Assembly (NCBI GenBank): GCA_002404345.1
Contig: DHJN01000223.1
Span: 17,065-47,361 of the forward strand
Reading direction: 5' to 3'
From: Actinobacteria bacterium UBA4719
Lineage (GTDB): Bacteria; Actinomycetota; Actinomycetes; Actinomycetales; Dermatophilaceae
DNA: 30,297 bases
Under the pieces are notes generated by a model. That model ran no database searches and was not told the DNA's origin. It saw only the letters and a list, made by a program, of their open reading frames with translations. This document shows positions 15,550 to 24,229 of the stretch, one piece after another. The position numbers and the translations under genes are program-made. Positions within the stretch are counted from its first letter, which is position 1. Each line of letters starts with the position of its first letter.

Positions 15550-16451
15550 GCGAACAGGGCAATGTCAAGGGCAATATCAAGAGCACGGGCGAGGGCCAGA
15601 GCAGGCCGGCCAGCGAGGTCCGGGTGTGGGTCAACGGCCAACAGGTGGACCCCGCGGCTCCGTCGATCGCCGCGCTCGACCACGGCGTCACGGTCGGCGA
15701 TGGAGTCTTCGAGACGTGCAAGATCGTCGACGGAGTGCCGTTCGCCCTGGAACGACATGCGAGACGGCTGGACCGTTCGATGGCCGGACTTGGACTGCCG
15801 GAGGCTGACCACGCGGTGATTGACGCCGGGATCAAGGCAGTGCTGGCGGGAGAGCCGATCGCGTACGGACGACTTCGTTACACCGTCACCGGTGGCGCAG
15901 GACCACTCGGATCCGACCGTATTGCCTCCCCGCTGACCTATATCGTCTCTGCAGGCCCGCAGCCGCCGAACCCTGACACCGGCAAGCTGGTCGTGGTCCC
16001 CTGGACCCGGAACGAACATGGCGCCACTGCCGGTCTGAAGACCACGTCATACGCGGAAAACGTTGTGGCGCTTGCCTTTGCCAAGGAGCGTGGGGGAGTG
16101 GAGGCACTCTTTGCCAACACTGCGGGCAACCTGTGCGAGTGCACCGGGTCCAACGTCTTCGTGGTCGTAGACGGCGAGATCCTCACGCCGGACCTGGAAT
16201 CGGGACCGTTGGCCGGGATCACCCGTCAGCTCGTCATCGAGTGGTGTCGCGAGGGGGGACTCACGGTGCGCGAGGAAACGCTGCCGATGTCGATCCTGAA
16301 GCAGGCGCAGGAGGTGTTCATCACCTCCTCGGTCAAGGACGTGCTGGCCGTCCACAGCGTCGACGATCGCCCATTGCACGCCGGGGGCCCGGTGACCGCC
16401 CGTGCTGCCGAGATATTTGCCCGTCTGTCCCGCGAGCGTCCCGACCCATGA
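15546..16451 (+). CDS. pabC: Aminodeoxychorismate lyase (class IV aminotransferase)
   Basis: The 301-residue fold-type IV PLP enzyme would cleave aminodeoxychorismate to p-aminobenzoate and pyruvate, the step after PabB. Seen are DHGVTVGDGVFETCKIVDG, the PLP lysine K165 in GLKTTSYAEN, and the cofactor loop ANTAGNLCECTGSNVFVV. GTG 15546 overlaps the pabB stop and is preceded by GGGAGG. The first 25 residues (with GNVKGNIK, a small 12-bp duplication) are an extension without family similarity. Branched-chain or D-amino-acid aminotransferase are alternatives by sequence family alone; the overlap with pabB decides for PabC. Confidence 0.88.
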   Translation: MSEQGNVKGNIKSTGEGQSRPASEVRVWVNGQQVDPAAPSIAALDHGVTVGDGVFETCKIVDGVPFALERHARRLDRSMAGLGLPEADHAVIDAGIKAVLAGEPIAYGRLRYTVTGGAGPLGSDRIASPLTYIVSAGPQPPNPDTGKLVVVPWTRNEHGATAGLKTTSYAENVVALAFAKERGGVEALFANTAGNLCECTGSNVFVVVDGEILTPDLESGPLAGITRQLVIEWCREGGLTVREETLPMSILKQAQEVFITSSVKDVLAVHSVDDRPLHAGGPVTARAAEIFARLSRERPDP

Positions 16452-16918
16452 GGCGGCGACCCCAAAGGGATGCTGGCGATGGTGGCGACGACCACAACGT
16501 CACGCTCGACGCCGCCGACGACGACTGGGAATGGCGGCGCAAGATCCGCGCGAACCCGCACTCTCACCTGATCTACCGGATCATCGTGGGGGTCGTCGGA
16601 CTGATCATCGTCGTGGTTGGTCTGATCATGGTGCCATTCCCCGGCCCCGGCTGGTTCGTCGTCCTTCTCGGACTGGCGGTCTGGGCTTCCGAGTTCGAGT
16701 GGGCCCAGCGGTTGTTGCATCGCGCCAAGCACACCCTCATGACCTGGAACCAGTGGCTCAGACCCCAACCCTGGTGGGTGCAGGGGCTCGCGCTCCTGGT
16801 CACCGCAGTCAGCGTCGCCGTGATCTTCTGGCTCGTGTTCCTGATCAGCGGAGTTCCCGGCTTCTTCCCCGACGCTGTCCAGGAGTGGATCAAGAAGGTC
16901 CCCGGTCTGGAGCACTAA
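16448..16918 (+). CDS. PGPGW-motif membrane protein (TIGR02611-like)
   Basis: The 156-residue protein has an acidic, hydrophilic N-terminus and three hydrophobic segments: IYRIIVGVVGLIIVVVGLIM, WFVVLLGLAVWASEF and LALLVTAVSVAVIFWLVFLI. Between the first two is PFPGPGWFVVLLGL, the PGPGW signature of an actinobacterial membrane family without known function. ATG 16448 overlaps the pabC stop (ATGA), so it is translated with the folate genes, though a link to folate is not evident. Confidence 0.85.
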   Translation: MRRRPQRDAGDGGDDHNVTLDAADDDWEWRRKIRANPHSHLIYRIIVGVVGLIIVVVGLIMVPFPGPGWFVVLLGLAVWASEFEWAQRLLHRAKHTLMTWNQWLRPQPWWVQGLALLVTAVSVAVIFWLVFLISGVPGFFPDAVQEWIKKVPGLEH

Positions 16919-17001
16919 GGGTCACGTCGGCCCGATTAGCGGTCGAACGATGGGAGCGGCTATTCTCCTCTCCGCCACCTGTATGACGGGTCGCACAGTT
17001 C

Positions 17002-17078
17002 GGACGTGTAGCTCAGCTGGTTAGAGCGCTCGCCTCACACGCGAGAGGTCAGGGGTTCGAGTCCCTTCACGTCCACCA
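17002..17078 (+). tRNA. tRNA-Val (anticodon CAC)
   Basis: A complete cloverleaf can be drawn. Acceptor GGACGTG pairs with CACGTCC. The D-arm is GCTC...GAGC. The anticodon stem CTCGC/GCGAG holds loop CTCACAC with anticodon CAC, and the T-arm is AGGGG-TTCGAGT-CCCTT. The 3' ACCA is encoded. It reads GTG codons, which are frequent here. The gap 16919-17001 before it holds no gene. Confidence 0.96.
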
Positions 17079-17118
17079 TCGACCACCTCCCACCATCGGC
17101 ACCGCTGCGAAACACAGG

Positions 17119-17124
17119 TAGCGT
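17119..17124 (+). promoter_or_regulatory. -10 box of a leaderless MOSC-gene transcript
   Basis: TAGCGT (TANNNT) ends seven bases before GTG 17132. No ribosome binding site is present, so a leaderless start is likely. Confidence 0.55.
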
Positions 17125-17131
17125 GGACGCC

Positions 17132-17500
17132 GTGACTGAGCAGACCGGTTTCGCCGTGATGGCCCTGTGGATCTACCCCACCAAGGACGAGCCGGGCGTC
17201 TGCCTGCCCACGGTGGAGCTCGAGCCCGAGGGACTGCAGGGGGATCGCCGCAAGAAGTCCGCCCTGCACCTGGTGGGCGCGGCGGAAGCCGTCGAGCTCG
17301 CGCCGCGCGCCAATCTGGTGCTCGACGCCACAGCCGATCAGCTCACCGGTCTCATTGCGCAGCGGATGGTGGTGGGCGCCGCCGAGATCGAGATCACCGG
17401 GAAGCCCTCGAACTGTCCTGGGGTGTATGCCTCGGTCCTGCGACCGGGCATCATCGGCGTCGGCGACCGTCTTGAGCCCAGGCAAGATGGGGCCCGATAG
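17132..17500 (+). CDS. Small MOSC-domain-like protein
   Basis: A 122-residue soluble protein. GLQGDRRKK near residue 35 matches the GDR motif of MOSC domains. The conserved cysteine with its surroundings is [29 protein letters not shown] domains act in molybdenum-cofactor sulfur chemistry or reductive detoxification; the minimal stand-alone forms are largely uncharacterised. GTG 17132 (product [16 protein letters not shown]) is chosen over an in-frame upstream GTG at 17123 because TAGCGT lies seven bases before it. The stop TAG is embedded in the probable -10 (TAGCAT) of thrS. A link to fdhD 16 kb away is possible in theory but not shown. Confidence 0.75.
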   Translation: MTEQTGFAVMALWIYPTKDEPGVCLPTVELEPEGLQGDRRKKSALHLVGAAEAVELAPRANLVLDATADQLTGLIAQRMVVGAAEIEITGKPSNCPGVYASVLRPGIIGVGDRLEPRQDGAR

Positions 17501-17503
17501 CAT
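17498..17503 (+). promoter_or_regulatory. Possible -10 box of thrS
   Basis: TAGCAT overlaps the MOSC gene stop codon and would give a leader of about 75 bases before thrS. I see no T-box features in that leader. Confidence 0.35.
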
Positions 17504-17585
17504 CGGACCCGGCCACCTCGCGCAGGTGACCGACCCTCGCCGCCCGGCCGGGCGGCATACCCGCATCAACCTGCAGGAGCCAGCC

Positions 17586-19622
17586 GTGTCTTTGTCGTCT
17601 GCCGACATCACCGTGTCCGTCGCCGGAAGCGAGCGAACGGTCACGGCGGGTACCACGGCTGCCGACCTGTTCGTCGAAGACAAGACCGCACTCGTGGCGC
17701 GCGTCAATGGTGAGCTGCGCGACCTGGCCCATGTCGTGGCCGACGGCGATCTCGTCGAGCAGGTGGGTCCCGACTCCGACGAGGGCCTCGCGGTCCTGCG
17801 TCACTCAGCCGCCCACGTGCTCGCCCAGGCCGTCCAGCAGATCAACCCCGCTGCCAAGCTCGGCATCGGCCCGCCGATCAACGACGGGTTCTACTACGAC
17901 TTCGACGTCGAGACGCCATTTACTCCTGAGGACCTCAAGGCCCTCGAGAAGGCCATGCAGAGGATCATCAACGAGGGTCAGACGTTCCAGCGGCGAGTGG
18001 TCACCGACGAGGCCGCCCGCAAGGAGCTGGCCAACGAGCCGTACAAGTGCGAGCTGATCGGGCTGAAGTCAGGAACCTCAGAGGCTGCCATGTTGGGGGC
18101 GGTGTCGTCGGTGGAAGGCGCCTCCGCTGAGGTTGGTGCCGGTGAGCTGACGATCTACGACAACATCCGCCGTGACGGCACACGAGCCTGGGGCGACCTG
18201 TGCCGCGGCCCGCATGTGCCGACGACCAAGGTGCTGGGCAACGCCTTCAAGCTGATGCGCTCGGCTGCCGCCTACTGGCGCGGGTCGGAGAAGAACCCGC
18301 AGCTGCAGCGGGTCTACGGCACAGCCTGGCCGACGAAGGACGAGCTGAAGGCGTATCTCGAAAGGCTGGCTGAGGCTGAGAAACGCGACCACCGCAAGCT
18401 CGGGTCGGAGCTCGACCTGTTCTCCTTCCCCGAAGAGATCGGCTCGGGGCTGGCCGTCTTCCACCCCAAGGGAGGTGTCATCCGCAGGGAGATGGAGGAC
18501 TACTCGCGGCGTCGTCACGAGGAGGCAGGCTACGAGTTCGTCTACTCCCCGCACATCACCAAGGGCCACCTTTTCCAGACGTCGGGTCACCTCGACTGGT
18601 ATGCCGAGAGCATGTACCCGCCCATGCACCTGGACGAGGAGCGTGACGCTGGGGGCAACGTCCGCAAGCAGGGGCAGGACTACTACCTAAAGCCGATGAA
18701 CTGCCCGTTCCACTGCCTGATCTTCCGGGCGCGAGGCCGGTCCTACCGTGAGCTGCCGCTGCGGCTGTTCGAGTTCGGCTCGGTCTACCGTTACGAGAAG
18801 TCCGGTGTCGTGCACGGCCTGACCCGGGTCCGGGGCATGACCCAGGACGACGCCCACATCTACGTCACCCCGGCGCAGCTCCAGTCCGAGCTGAAGGACT
18901 TGTTGACGTTCGTCATCGACCTGCTCAAGGACTACGGCCTCGACGACTTCTACCTCGAGCTGTCGACCCGAAACGAGGAGAAGTACGTCGGCACCGACGA
19001 GAACTGGGCCAAGGCCACCGAGGCCTTGAGAGAGGCAGCGAGCGACTCCGGTCTCGACCTGGTGGACGACCCGGGCGGGGCCGCGTTCTACGGCCCGAAG
19101 ATCTCGGTCCAGGCCCGCGACGCCATTGGCCGCACCTGGCAGATGTCGACGATCCAGGTCGACTTCAACCTGCCTGAGCGTTTCGAGCTCGCGTACCAGT
19201 CGGATGACGGATCTCGGCAGCGCCCGATCATGATCCACCGTGCGCTGTTCGGCTCGGTCGAGCGGTTCTTCGCTGTGCTCACCGAACATTACGCAGGCGC
19301 GTTCCCGCCGTGGCTGGCACCGGTCCAGGTCCTCGGCATTCCGGTCGCCGAGGAGTTCAACGACTACCTGTTCGAGGTTGCAGATCGTTTGAAGGCCAAG
19401 AGGATTCGCGTCGAGATCGACACCTCGGACGACCGCTTCCCCAAGAAGATCCGCACCGCACAGAAGTCCAAAGTGCCCTTCATGCTCATCGCCGGCGAGG
19501 ACGACCGGTCCGCGGGCGCGGTCTCGTTCCGGTACCGCGACGGTTCGCAGAAGAATGGTGTGCCGATCGCCCAGGCCATCACGGAGATCGTGGAGGCTGT
19601 CGAGAGCCGTAGGCAGGTCTGA
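17586..19622 (+). CDS. thrS: Threonyl-tRNA synthetase
   Basis: The 678-residue class II synthetase charges tRNA-Thr. Domains in order: N-terminal TGS-like domain (residues 1-70), editing domain with [10 protein letters not shown] and the zinc-site-like RGPHVP, catalytic core with motif 1 around [11 protein letters not shown], zinc-binding MNCPFHC, motif 2 [28 protein letters not shown] region, and motif 3 [16 protein letters not shown]. The anticodon-binding domain begins near [17 protein letters not shown] 17586 has AGGAG six bases upstream (17575-17579); the open frame reaches back to 17355 over the MOSC gene but without a binding site. The next gene follows by 11 or 47 bases. Confidence 0.97.
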   Translation: MSLSSADITVSVAGSERTVTAGTTAADLFVEDKTALVARVNGELRDLAHVVADGDLVEQVGPDSDEGLAVLRHSAAHVLAQAVQQINPAAKLGIGPPINDGFYYDFDVETPFTPEDLKALEKAMQRIINEGQTFQRRVVTDEAARKELANEPYKCELIGLKSGTSEAAMLGAVSSVEGASAEVGAGELTIYDNIRRDGTRAWGDLCRGPHVPTTKVLGNAFKLMRSAAAYWRGSEKNPQLQRVYGTAWPTKDELKAYLERLAEAEKRDHRKLGSELDLFSFPEEIGSGLAVFHPKGGVIRREMEDYSRRRHEEAGYEFVYSPHITKGHLFQTSGHLDWYAESMYPPMHLDEERDAGGNVRKQGQDYYLKPMNCPFHCLIFRARGRSYRELPLRLFEFGSVYRYEKSGVVHGLTRVRGMTQDDAHIYVTPAQLQSELKDLLTFVIDLLKDYGLDDFYLELSTRNEEKYVGTDENWAKATEALREAASDSGLDLVDDPGGAAFYGPKISVQARDAIGRTWQMSTIQVDFNLPERFELAYQSDDGSRQRPIMIHRALFGSVERFFAVLTEHYAGAFPPWLAPVQVLGIPVAEEFNDYLFEVADRLKAKRIRVEIDTSDDRFPKKIRTAQKSKVPFMLIAGEDDRSAGAVSFRYRDGSQKNGVPIAQAITEIVEAVESRRQV

Positions 19623-19633
19623 GCGCGCTGACG

Positions 19634-19690
19634 GTGGACATCGTGCGTGGGGTGGAGAGTGTGGGTGGCATGGACATTGTGCGTGAGGTG
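19634..19690 (+). repeat. Imperfect duplication at the start of the M50B-like gene
   Basis: GTGGACATCGTGCGTGGGG at 19634 is repeated as ATGGACATTGTGCGTGAGG at 19670 (period 36 bp, three differences in 19). It encodes MDIVRGV and MDIVREV and creates two possible start codons in the same frame. Confidence 0.75.
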
Positions 19691-20389
19691 TGGCATCGGG
19701 CCCTGGCGACCCAGCCGGCTCCGTCCGGTTCGGTGGTCGCGTTGACCGCTGTCCTCGCGGCGTTGTTGGTCTGGGCTCCGCGCGCCTGGCCGATCACCCG
19801 GCACGTCGTGACCATCGCGCACGAGGCGGCTCACGGCTTCGTTGCCCTCCTGTCGGGGCGAAAGCTGCACGGCATACGCCTGCACTCGGACACCTCCGGT
19901 CTGACGGTGTCGGCCGGCAGGACCACCGGGCCGGGCATGATCATGACGACCGCGGCCGGCTATGTCGGCCCGGGTCTGCTCGGCCTGGCAGCTGCCGCTC
20001 TGCTGGCCCATCACCGAGCCGTTGGACTGCTGTGGGCATTGCTGATCCTGCTGGCGTTGTTGCTGATCCAGGTGCGCAACTGGTTCGGGCTCTGGTCGAT
20101 CCTGTTCAGCGCTGCCGTGGTGTTCGGGGTCTCGTGGTGGCTCCAGCCACAGGTGCAGTCTGCCTTTGCCTACGGTCTGACGTGGTTCCTGCTCCTGGCG
20201 GCGCCACGTCCGGTCCTGGAGCTGCAGGCACATCGACGTGGCACGGGGGCCGACCATCAGCGCTCTGACGCCGATCAGCTCGCGCGGCTGACCAAGCTGC
20301 CGGCGCTCGTGTGGGTCGGGTTCTTCCTCGCGGTGACGGTGGGCGCACTTGCCTTGGGCGCACGCTGGATGGTCGCTGCAGCGGCCTGA
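19670..20389 (+). CDS. M50B-like membrane metalloprotease homologue
   Basis: A 239-residue protein with about six hydrophobic segments. HEAAH (residues 51-55, in VVTIAHEAAHGFVALLSGRKLHGIRLH) is the zinc-binding HExxH motif of the M50 site-2-protease-like families, and SGLTVSAGRTTGPGMIMTTAAGYVGP is the following conserved region. A canonical second motif with the third zinc ligand is not obvious, so proteolysis is not proven. ATG 19670 is preferred since its product aligns with the usual start of this family (a short helix followed by PAPS); an in-frame GTG at 19634 would add 12 residues made by a local duplication. It sits between thrS and the HIT gene. Confidence 0.78.
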   Translation: MDIVREVWHRALATQPAPSGSVVALTAVLAALLVWAPRAWPITRHVVTIAHEAAHGFVALLSGRKLHGIRLHSDTSGLTVSAGRTTGPGMIMTTAAGYVGPGLLGLAAAALLAHHRAVGLLWALLILLALLLIQVRNWFGLWSILFSAAVVFGVSWWLQPQVQSAFAYGLTWFLLLAAPRPVLELQAHRRGTGADHQRSDADQLARLTKLPALVWVGFFLAVTVGALALGARWMVAAAA

Positions 20390-20400
20390 CGCGGGATGCA

Positions 20401-20406
20401 TAGGAT
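20401..20406 (+). promoter_or_regulatory. -10 box of a leaderless HIT-gene transcript
   Basis: TAGGAT (TANNNT) ends seven bases before ATG 20414. The AGGA inside it could alternatively be read as a weak ribosome binding site for an mRNA that starts earlier. Confidence 0.5.
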
Positions 20407-20413
20407 CGGCTCC

Positions 20414-20980
20414 ATGACGCAGGAACAAAGCCACCAGGGGCCCGAGCTCGAGTCGCCGCACGAGTTCGCTTACGTCGACGACGGGTTCGAGCGTCTGTGG
20501 ACCCCACACCGGATGGTCTACATCAACGGAGAGCGCCCGACCGATCAGGCCGGTGAGGGCTGCCCCTTCTGTTCGGTCACTGGCAAGGACGATGCCGAAG
20601 GCCTGATCGTCCACCGTGGCAAGAGCTGTTACGTCGTGATGAATCTCTTCCCGTACAACCCCGGTCACGTGCTGGTTTGCCCCTTCCGTCATGTCTCTCT
20701 CTACGTCGACCTGACCGATGAGGAGACGCTGGAGTTCGGGGCTCTCACCAAGGCCAGCATCGTTGCGCTGGAGGCTTCTTCGTCACCCATGGGCTACAAC
20801 ATCGGGATCAACCAGGGTGCTGTTGCCGGGGCTGGCGTGCGCGCCCACCTGCACCAGCACATCGTCCCGCGGTGGCGCGGCGACTCGAACTTCCTTCCCA
20901 TCATCGGGCAGACGAAGGCTCTCCCCATGTTGCTCGAGGACGTTCGCCAGCGGCTCGTCGACGCGTGGCCACGCGGCTGA
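20414..20980 (+). CDS. HIT-family protein, probable Ap4A phosphorylase
   Basis: The 188-residue protein has the histidine triad HLHQHIV (H145, H147, H149), an N-terminal CPFC (zinc-type pair), and NLFPYNPGHVLVCPFRH. It resembles mycobacterial Rv2613c, described as a diadenosine tetraphosphate phosphorylase, and occupies the same place between thrS and pgsA. It would break down dinucleoside polyphosphates in the cytoplasm. The start is ATG 20414, supported by the TAGGAT box; ATG 20396, in frame, lies upstream of that box. A general HIT nucleotide hydrolase is the alternative. Confidence 0.87.
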   Translation: MTQEQSHQGPELESPHEFAYVDDGFERLWTPHRMVYINGERPTDQAGEGCPFCSVTGKDDAEGLIVHRGKSCYVVMNLFPYNPGHVLVCPFRHVSLYVDLTDEETLEFGALTKASIVALEASSSPMGYNIGINQGAVAGAGVRAHLHQHIVPRWRGDSNFLPIIGQTKALPMLLEDVRQRLVDAWPRG

Positions 20981-20992
20981 CTCAGGGACATC

Positions 20993-21418
20993 GTGACTGA
21001 CCGAGCAGGTAAGCCAGTAGGCCTTCATCCGTCCCTGCCGGTCCTCGTCTTCGACGGGGACTGCGGGTTCTGCACCACGTGCGCCCGGTTCCTTGAACGT
21101 TGGGTGGTCAGGGGTGCATCCACCTCGGTCGCTCCCTGGCAGCGACTGAACCTGGACGAGCTCGGCCTCACCGCGAATCGGTGCCGGGCGGCAGTGCAGT
21201 GGGTCGACGAGAGCGGTCACGTCGCCAGCGGTCATGCCGCTATCGCTGCGGCCCTGAGTGCAGGTCATCCCGTATGGCGTCCCGTCGGCACGCTGCTCGT
21301 GGCTCCCGGGTTCTCGTGGTTGGCCGGGCGCCTCTACTCCTGGGTTGCCGAGCACAGGTACGCGCTGCCCGGCGGGACACCTGCCTGCCGCGTCGAGGAC
21401 CCGAATCAGCCAACCTGA
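20993..21418 (+). CDS. DCC family (DUF393) thiol-disulfide oxidoreductase-like protein
   Basis: A 141-residue protein with VFDGDCGFCTTC (residues 19-30), the DxDCxxC signature of the DCC/DUF393 family, which is predicted to have a thioredoxin-like fold with C24 and C27 as redox pair. A hydrophobic segment near VGTLLVAPGFSWLAGRLYSWVA follows, and the end is RYALPGGTPAC. GTG 20993 has AGGGA upstream and is 12 bp after the HIT gene, so they are probably cotranscribed. Cellular substrate unknown. It converges on fusA2. Confidence 0.83.
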   Translation: MTDRAGKPVGLHPSLPVLVFDGDCGFCTTCARFLERWVVRGASTSVAPWQRLNLDELGLTANRCRAAVQWVDESGHVASGHAAIAAALSAGHPVWRPVGTLLVAPGFSWLAGRLYSWVAEHRYALPGGTPACRVEDPNQPT

Positions 21419-21419
21419 G

Positions 21420-21437
21420 GAAGCGGATCACGGCTTC
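21420..21437. terminator. Weak bidirectional hairpin between convergent genes
   Basis: GAAGC (21420-21424) pairs with GCTTC (21433-21437) in the 25-bp gap between the DUF393 gene and fusA2. The stem is short and no T-run follows. Confidence 0.3.
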
Positions 21438-21443
21438 GTTCGG

Positions 21444-23549
21444 TCATTCGGGCAGGTGGTCCTTGACCAGGTTGGGTGGCATGGGTTCGTACCCGTGCGG
21501 GGTCCGGGTGAACATGCCAGTGCCGTGCGAGACCGAACGCAGGTCGATGGCATAGCGGGTGATCTCGGTCTGCGGCACCTCGGCGGTGATCGTGGTGCGT
21601 CCCGAGGTATCGGGCTCGGTCCCCACGACCCTGCCCCGGCGCATCTGCAGATCTGTCATCACCGCGCCGACGTACTCGTCGGCGACGACCACGGACACTG
21701 AGTCGACTGGCTCGAGCAGCGTCACGGTCTGTGCCGAGGCTGCATCCTTGAGAGCCAGCGCGCCGGCGGTCTGGAAGGCCATGTCGCTGGAGTCCACCGA
21801 GTGTGACTTTCCGTCCGTCAGGGTGACGCGCAGGTCGACCATCGGGAAGCCGGCGATGCAGCCCTTCTCAAGCTGGGCGCGAATGCCCTTCTCGACGCTG
21901 GAGATGAACTGCCGTGGGACCGCCCCGCCAACCACCTTGTCGACGAACACGAACCCGGCCCCGGGCTCGAGAGGTTCGACTGTGACGTCGCACACGGCGT
22001 ACTGACCGTGACCACCGCTCTGCTTGACGTGGCGTCCGTGACCCTTCGCGGCATTGACGAAGGTCTCCCGCAGAGCCATTCGCAGGGGCTCGGACTCGAC
22101 CATGACGCCGTAACGGTCCCTCAGCCGCGCGAGCAGGACGTCCACGTGCGCCTGGCCCATCGTCCAAAGGATCACCTGATGCGTCTCGGCGTTGTGCTCG
22201 AGCCGCATGGTGGGGTCTTCGGCCACCAGCCGCGCCAGGGCACCTGCCAACCTGTCCTCATCGGACTTGGTTGCCGCGGTGATGGCGACGGGCAACAACG
22301 CGTCAGGGAACATCCACGGCTCGATCAGCGCGGGCGTGTCCTTGCCGCTCAACGTGTCGGTGGTCTCGGCCTTGGTCAGCTTGGCCACGACGCACAGGTC
22401 CCCGGCAACGGCCACCGTCTTGGGGCGCAACAGGTCTCCGAGAGGGGAGGACAGCAGGCCGACACGCTCGTCATCGTCGTGGCTGGCGTGTCCCTCGATC
22501 CGTCCACCCCCGGAGAAGCGTGCAAGGTGCCCCGAGACGTGCAACACAGAGTCTGGTCGCAGTGTCCCGCTGAACACGCGCACGATACTTACCCGGCCGA
22601 CATACGGATCGCTTGTCGTACGAACGACTTCGGCCACCAGTGGTCCATCAGGGTCGCACTCGAGGGGCGGCAGGGGGTCACCGTCAGGGGTCGTGGCCGC
22701 TGGCAGCGGGTGCAGCGTCGGCGCCGGAAAAGCGGCGGTCAGCAGATGGAGCAGCTCGACTGTGCCGACGCCGGTCTCGGTGGAAACCGGGATCACCGGG
22801 TGGAACCGTCCGCGTGAGACCGCGGTCATCAGGTCCCTGCCCACCACGTCGAGGTCGATCTCCTCACCCCCGAGGTAGCGATCGAGCAGCGTGTCGTCCT
22901 CGGACTCCTGGATGATCGCCTCGATCAGGTCCGTCCTGTTCCCCTCAATGAGCTCACGGTGTCTGGCCTCGGCGGCGTGGGCCACCCGCTGGCCCGAGCT
23001 GTAGTCGTAGATCTGCTCCGACAACAGTCCGAGGTTGCCGATGATCGCCTCGTCGTCCCCATGCAGAGGTAGATAGAGCGCCATCACGCCTTCGCCGAAG
23101 ACGCGCTGGCAGATCGCGACAGTGTCCTCGAAGTCGGCCCGTCCGGCATCCAGCTTGGTCACCGCCACCGCCCGCGGCATGCCGATCGCCGCACACTCCT
23201 CCCACAACAACATGGTGGCGCTGTCGACGCCGTCTACAGCCGAGATCACGAACAGGGCGGCATCCGCGGCACGCAGGCCCGCCCGCAGCTCACCGACAAA
23301 GTCCGGATATCCGGGAGTGTCGATGAGGTTGAGCACCACGCCCGCATAGGAGAGGGACGCGACAGCGAGCTGGACCGAGCGCTCATCAACGGCTGGCTTG
23401 GCCCGGTAGCCCGGCGTAGTGGCGGCAATGAGGTGCTCGAACAGCGTCGTCTTGCCGGCCCCGCTGTGCCCTACCAGGACCACGTTGCGGATCTTGCTGG
23501 GGCTATTGGTTTGCGGGCCAGGTGTGCTCGCGAGCGCTTTGGCGGTCAT
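21444..23549 (-). CDS. fusA2: Elongation factor G-like protein (EF-G2)
   Basis: The 701-residue GTPase has the EF-G domain order: G domain with P-loop GHSGAGKTT (residues 27-35) and DTPGYPDF, domain II (VGRVSIVRVFSGTLRPD), domains III-V including GGHGQYAVCDV. It differs from EF-G in having GHSGAGKTT for AHIDAGKTT and TKLD for NKxD, like mycobacterial FusA2 (Rv0120c). FusA2 is not thought to replace EF-G in translocation; its role is unclear. The start chosen is ATG 23549 (MTAKALAS); an in-frame start at 23582 would add eleven residues. It is the only minus-strand gene, divergent from pgsA across 68 bp. It breaks the otherwise conserved run from the HIT gene to pgsA. Confidence 0.9.
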   Translation of the reverse strand: MTAKALASTPGPQTNSPSKIRNVVLVGHSGAGKTTLFEHLIAATTPGYRAKPAVDERSVQLAVASLSYAGVVLNLIDTPGYPDFVGELRAGLRAADAALFVISAVDGVDSATMLLWEECAAIGMPRAVAVTKLDAGRADFEDTVAICQRVFGEGVMALYLPLHGDDEAIIGNLGLLSEQIYDYSSGQRVAHAAEARHRELIEGNRTDLIEAIIQESEDDTLLDRYLGGEEIDLDVVGRDLMTAVSRGRFHPVIPVSTETGVGTVELLHLLTAAFPAPTLHPLPAATTPDGDPLPPLECDPDGPLVAEVVRTTSDPYVGRVSIVRVFSGTLRPDSVLHVSGHLARFSGGGRIEGHASHDDDERVGLLSSPLGDLLRPKTVAVAGDLCVVAKLTKAETTDTLSGKDTPALIEPWMFPDALLPVAITAATKSDEDRLAGALARLVAEDPTMRLEHNAETHQVILWTMGQAHVDVLLARLRDRYGVMVESEPLRMALRETFVNAAKGHGRHVKQSGGHGQYAVCDVTVEPLEPGAGFVFVDKVVGGAVPRQFISSVEKGIRAQLEKGCIAGFPMVDLRVTLTDGKSHSVDSSDMAFQTAGALALKDAASAQTVTLLEPVDSVSVVVADEYVGAVMTDLQMRRGRVVGTEPDTSGRTTITAEVPQTEITRYAIDLRSVSHGTGMFTRTPHGYEPMPPNLVKDHLPE

Positions 23550-23602
23550 GGCGACACAATTGCCCCTCACACGCGCCGGCACAACCCCGCCGGGCGGATC
23601 GG

Positions 23603-23608
23603 TACGCT
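23603..23608 (+). promoter_or_regulatory. Possible -10 box of the pgsA operon
   Basis: TACGCT (TANNNT) ends nine bases before ATG 23618, which predicts a leader of only a few bases. No ribosome binding site is seen. Confidence 0.45.
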
Positions 23609-23617
23609 GGGCCCATC

Positions 23618-24229
23618 ATGCTGAACCGATTCGCGCGCGCCTTCTTCACCAAGCTCTTCACGCCACTGGCCAGGTTGTTCCTCAAGCTCGGCATCAGCCC
23701 GGACGTCGTGACCATCGTGGGCACCTTTGGCGTCTGCCTGGGCGCCCTCGTCTTCTACCCACGCCACGAGTTCTTCTGGGGCACGATCGTCGTCTCGGTC
23801 TTCGCATTGTCCGACACTCTGGACGGTGTGATGGCCAGGTTGTCCGGTCGCTCAACCAGATGGGGCGCCTACTTGGACTCGACCCTGGACCGGGTCGCCG
23901 ACAGCGCCATCTTCGGCGGGCTCGTGCTCTGGTACTCCGGGGACGGGAACACGCCGTACCTGGCCGCTCTGGCGCTGGCGTGCCTGATCCTGGGGAGTGT
24001 CGTCAGCTATGCCAAGGCCCGGGCCGAGGGGTTGGGGATGACCGCGAACGTCGGCATCGCCGAGCGGGCCGAGCGCCTTGTCGTGGTGCTGGCCGCCACA
24101 GGTCTGGTCGGGCTCGGGGTGCCCGAGGTGCTGTTGACCGTGGTGCTGTCCCTGTTGGCGCTGGCGAGCCTGATCACAGTGGTCCAGCGGATGCTCGAGG
24201 TGCGCCGTCAGGCGTTCGAGACCGCGTGA
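23618..24229 (+). CDS. pgsA: Phosphatidylinositol phosphate synthase (CDP-alcohol phosphatidyltransferase)
   Basis: The 203-residue membrane enzyme joins CDP-diacylglycerol with inositol phosphate, the first step of phosphatidylinositol synthesis in actinobacteria. The full CDP-alcohol phosphotransferase motif D-x2-DG-x2-AR-x8-G-x3-D-x3-D is present at residues 66-91 (D66, D69, G70, A73, R74, G83, D87, D91). About six hydrophobic helices are seen. ATG 23618 gives MLNRFARAFFTKLFTPLA, the normal start of the family. It overlaps the acyltransferase gene (GTGA at 24226-24229). Phosphatidylglycerophosphate synthase belongs to the same family, but the pim context decides. Confidence 0.92.
   Translation: MLNRFARAFFTKLFTPLARLFLKLGISPDVVTIVGTFGVCLGALVFYPRHEFFWGTIVVSVFALSDTLDGVMARLSGRSTRWGAYLDSTLDRVADSAIFGGLVLWYSGDGNTPYLAALALACLILGSVVSYAKARAEGLGMTANVGIAERAERLVVVLAATGLVGLGVPEVLLTVVLSLLALASLITVVQRMLEVRRQAFETA

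Noticed and set aside
17504..17585. T-box riboswitch in the thrS leader
   Set aside because: The leader is short and lacks a T-box sequence or a specifier stem.
19364..20692. 442-codon antisense frame opposite thrS, the M50B and HIT genes
   Set aside because: It spans three recognised genes and has no recognisable domain.
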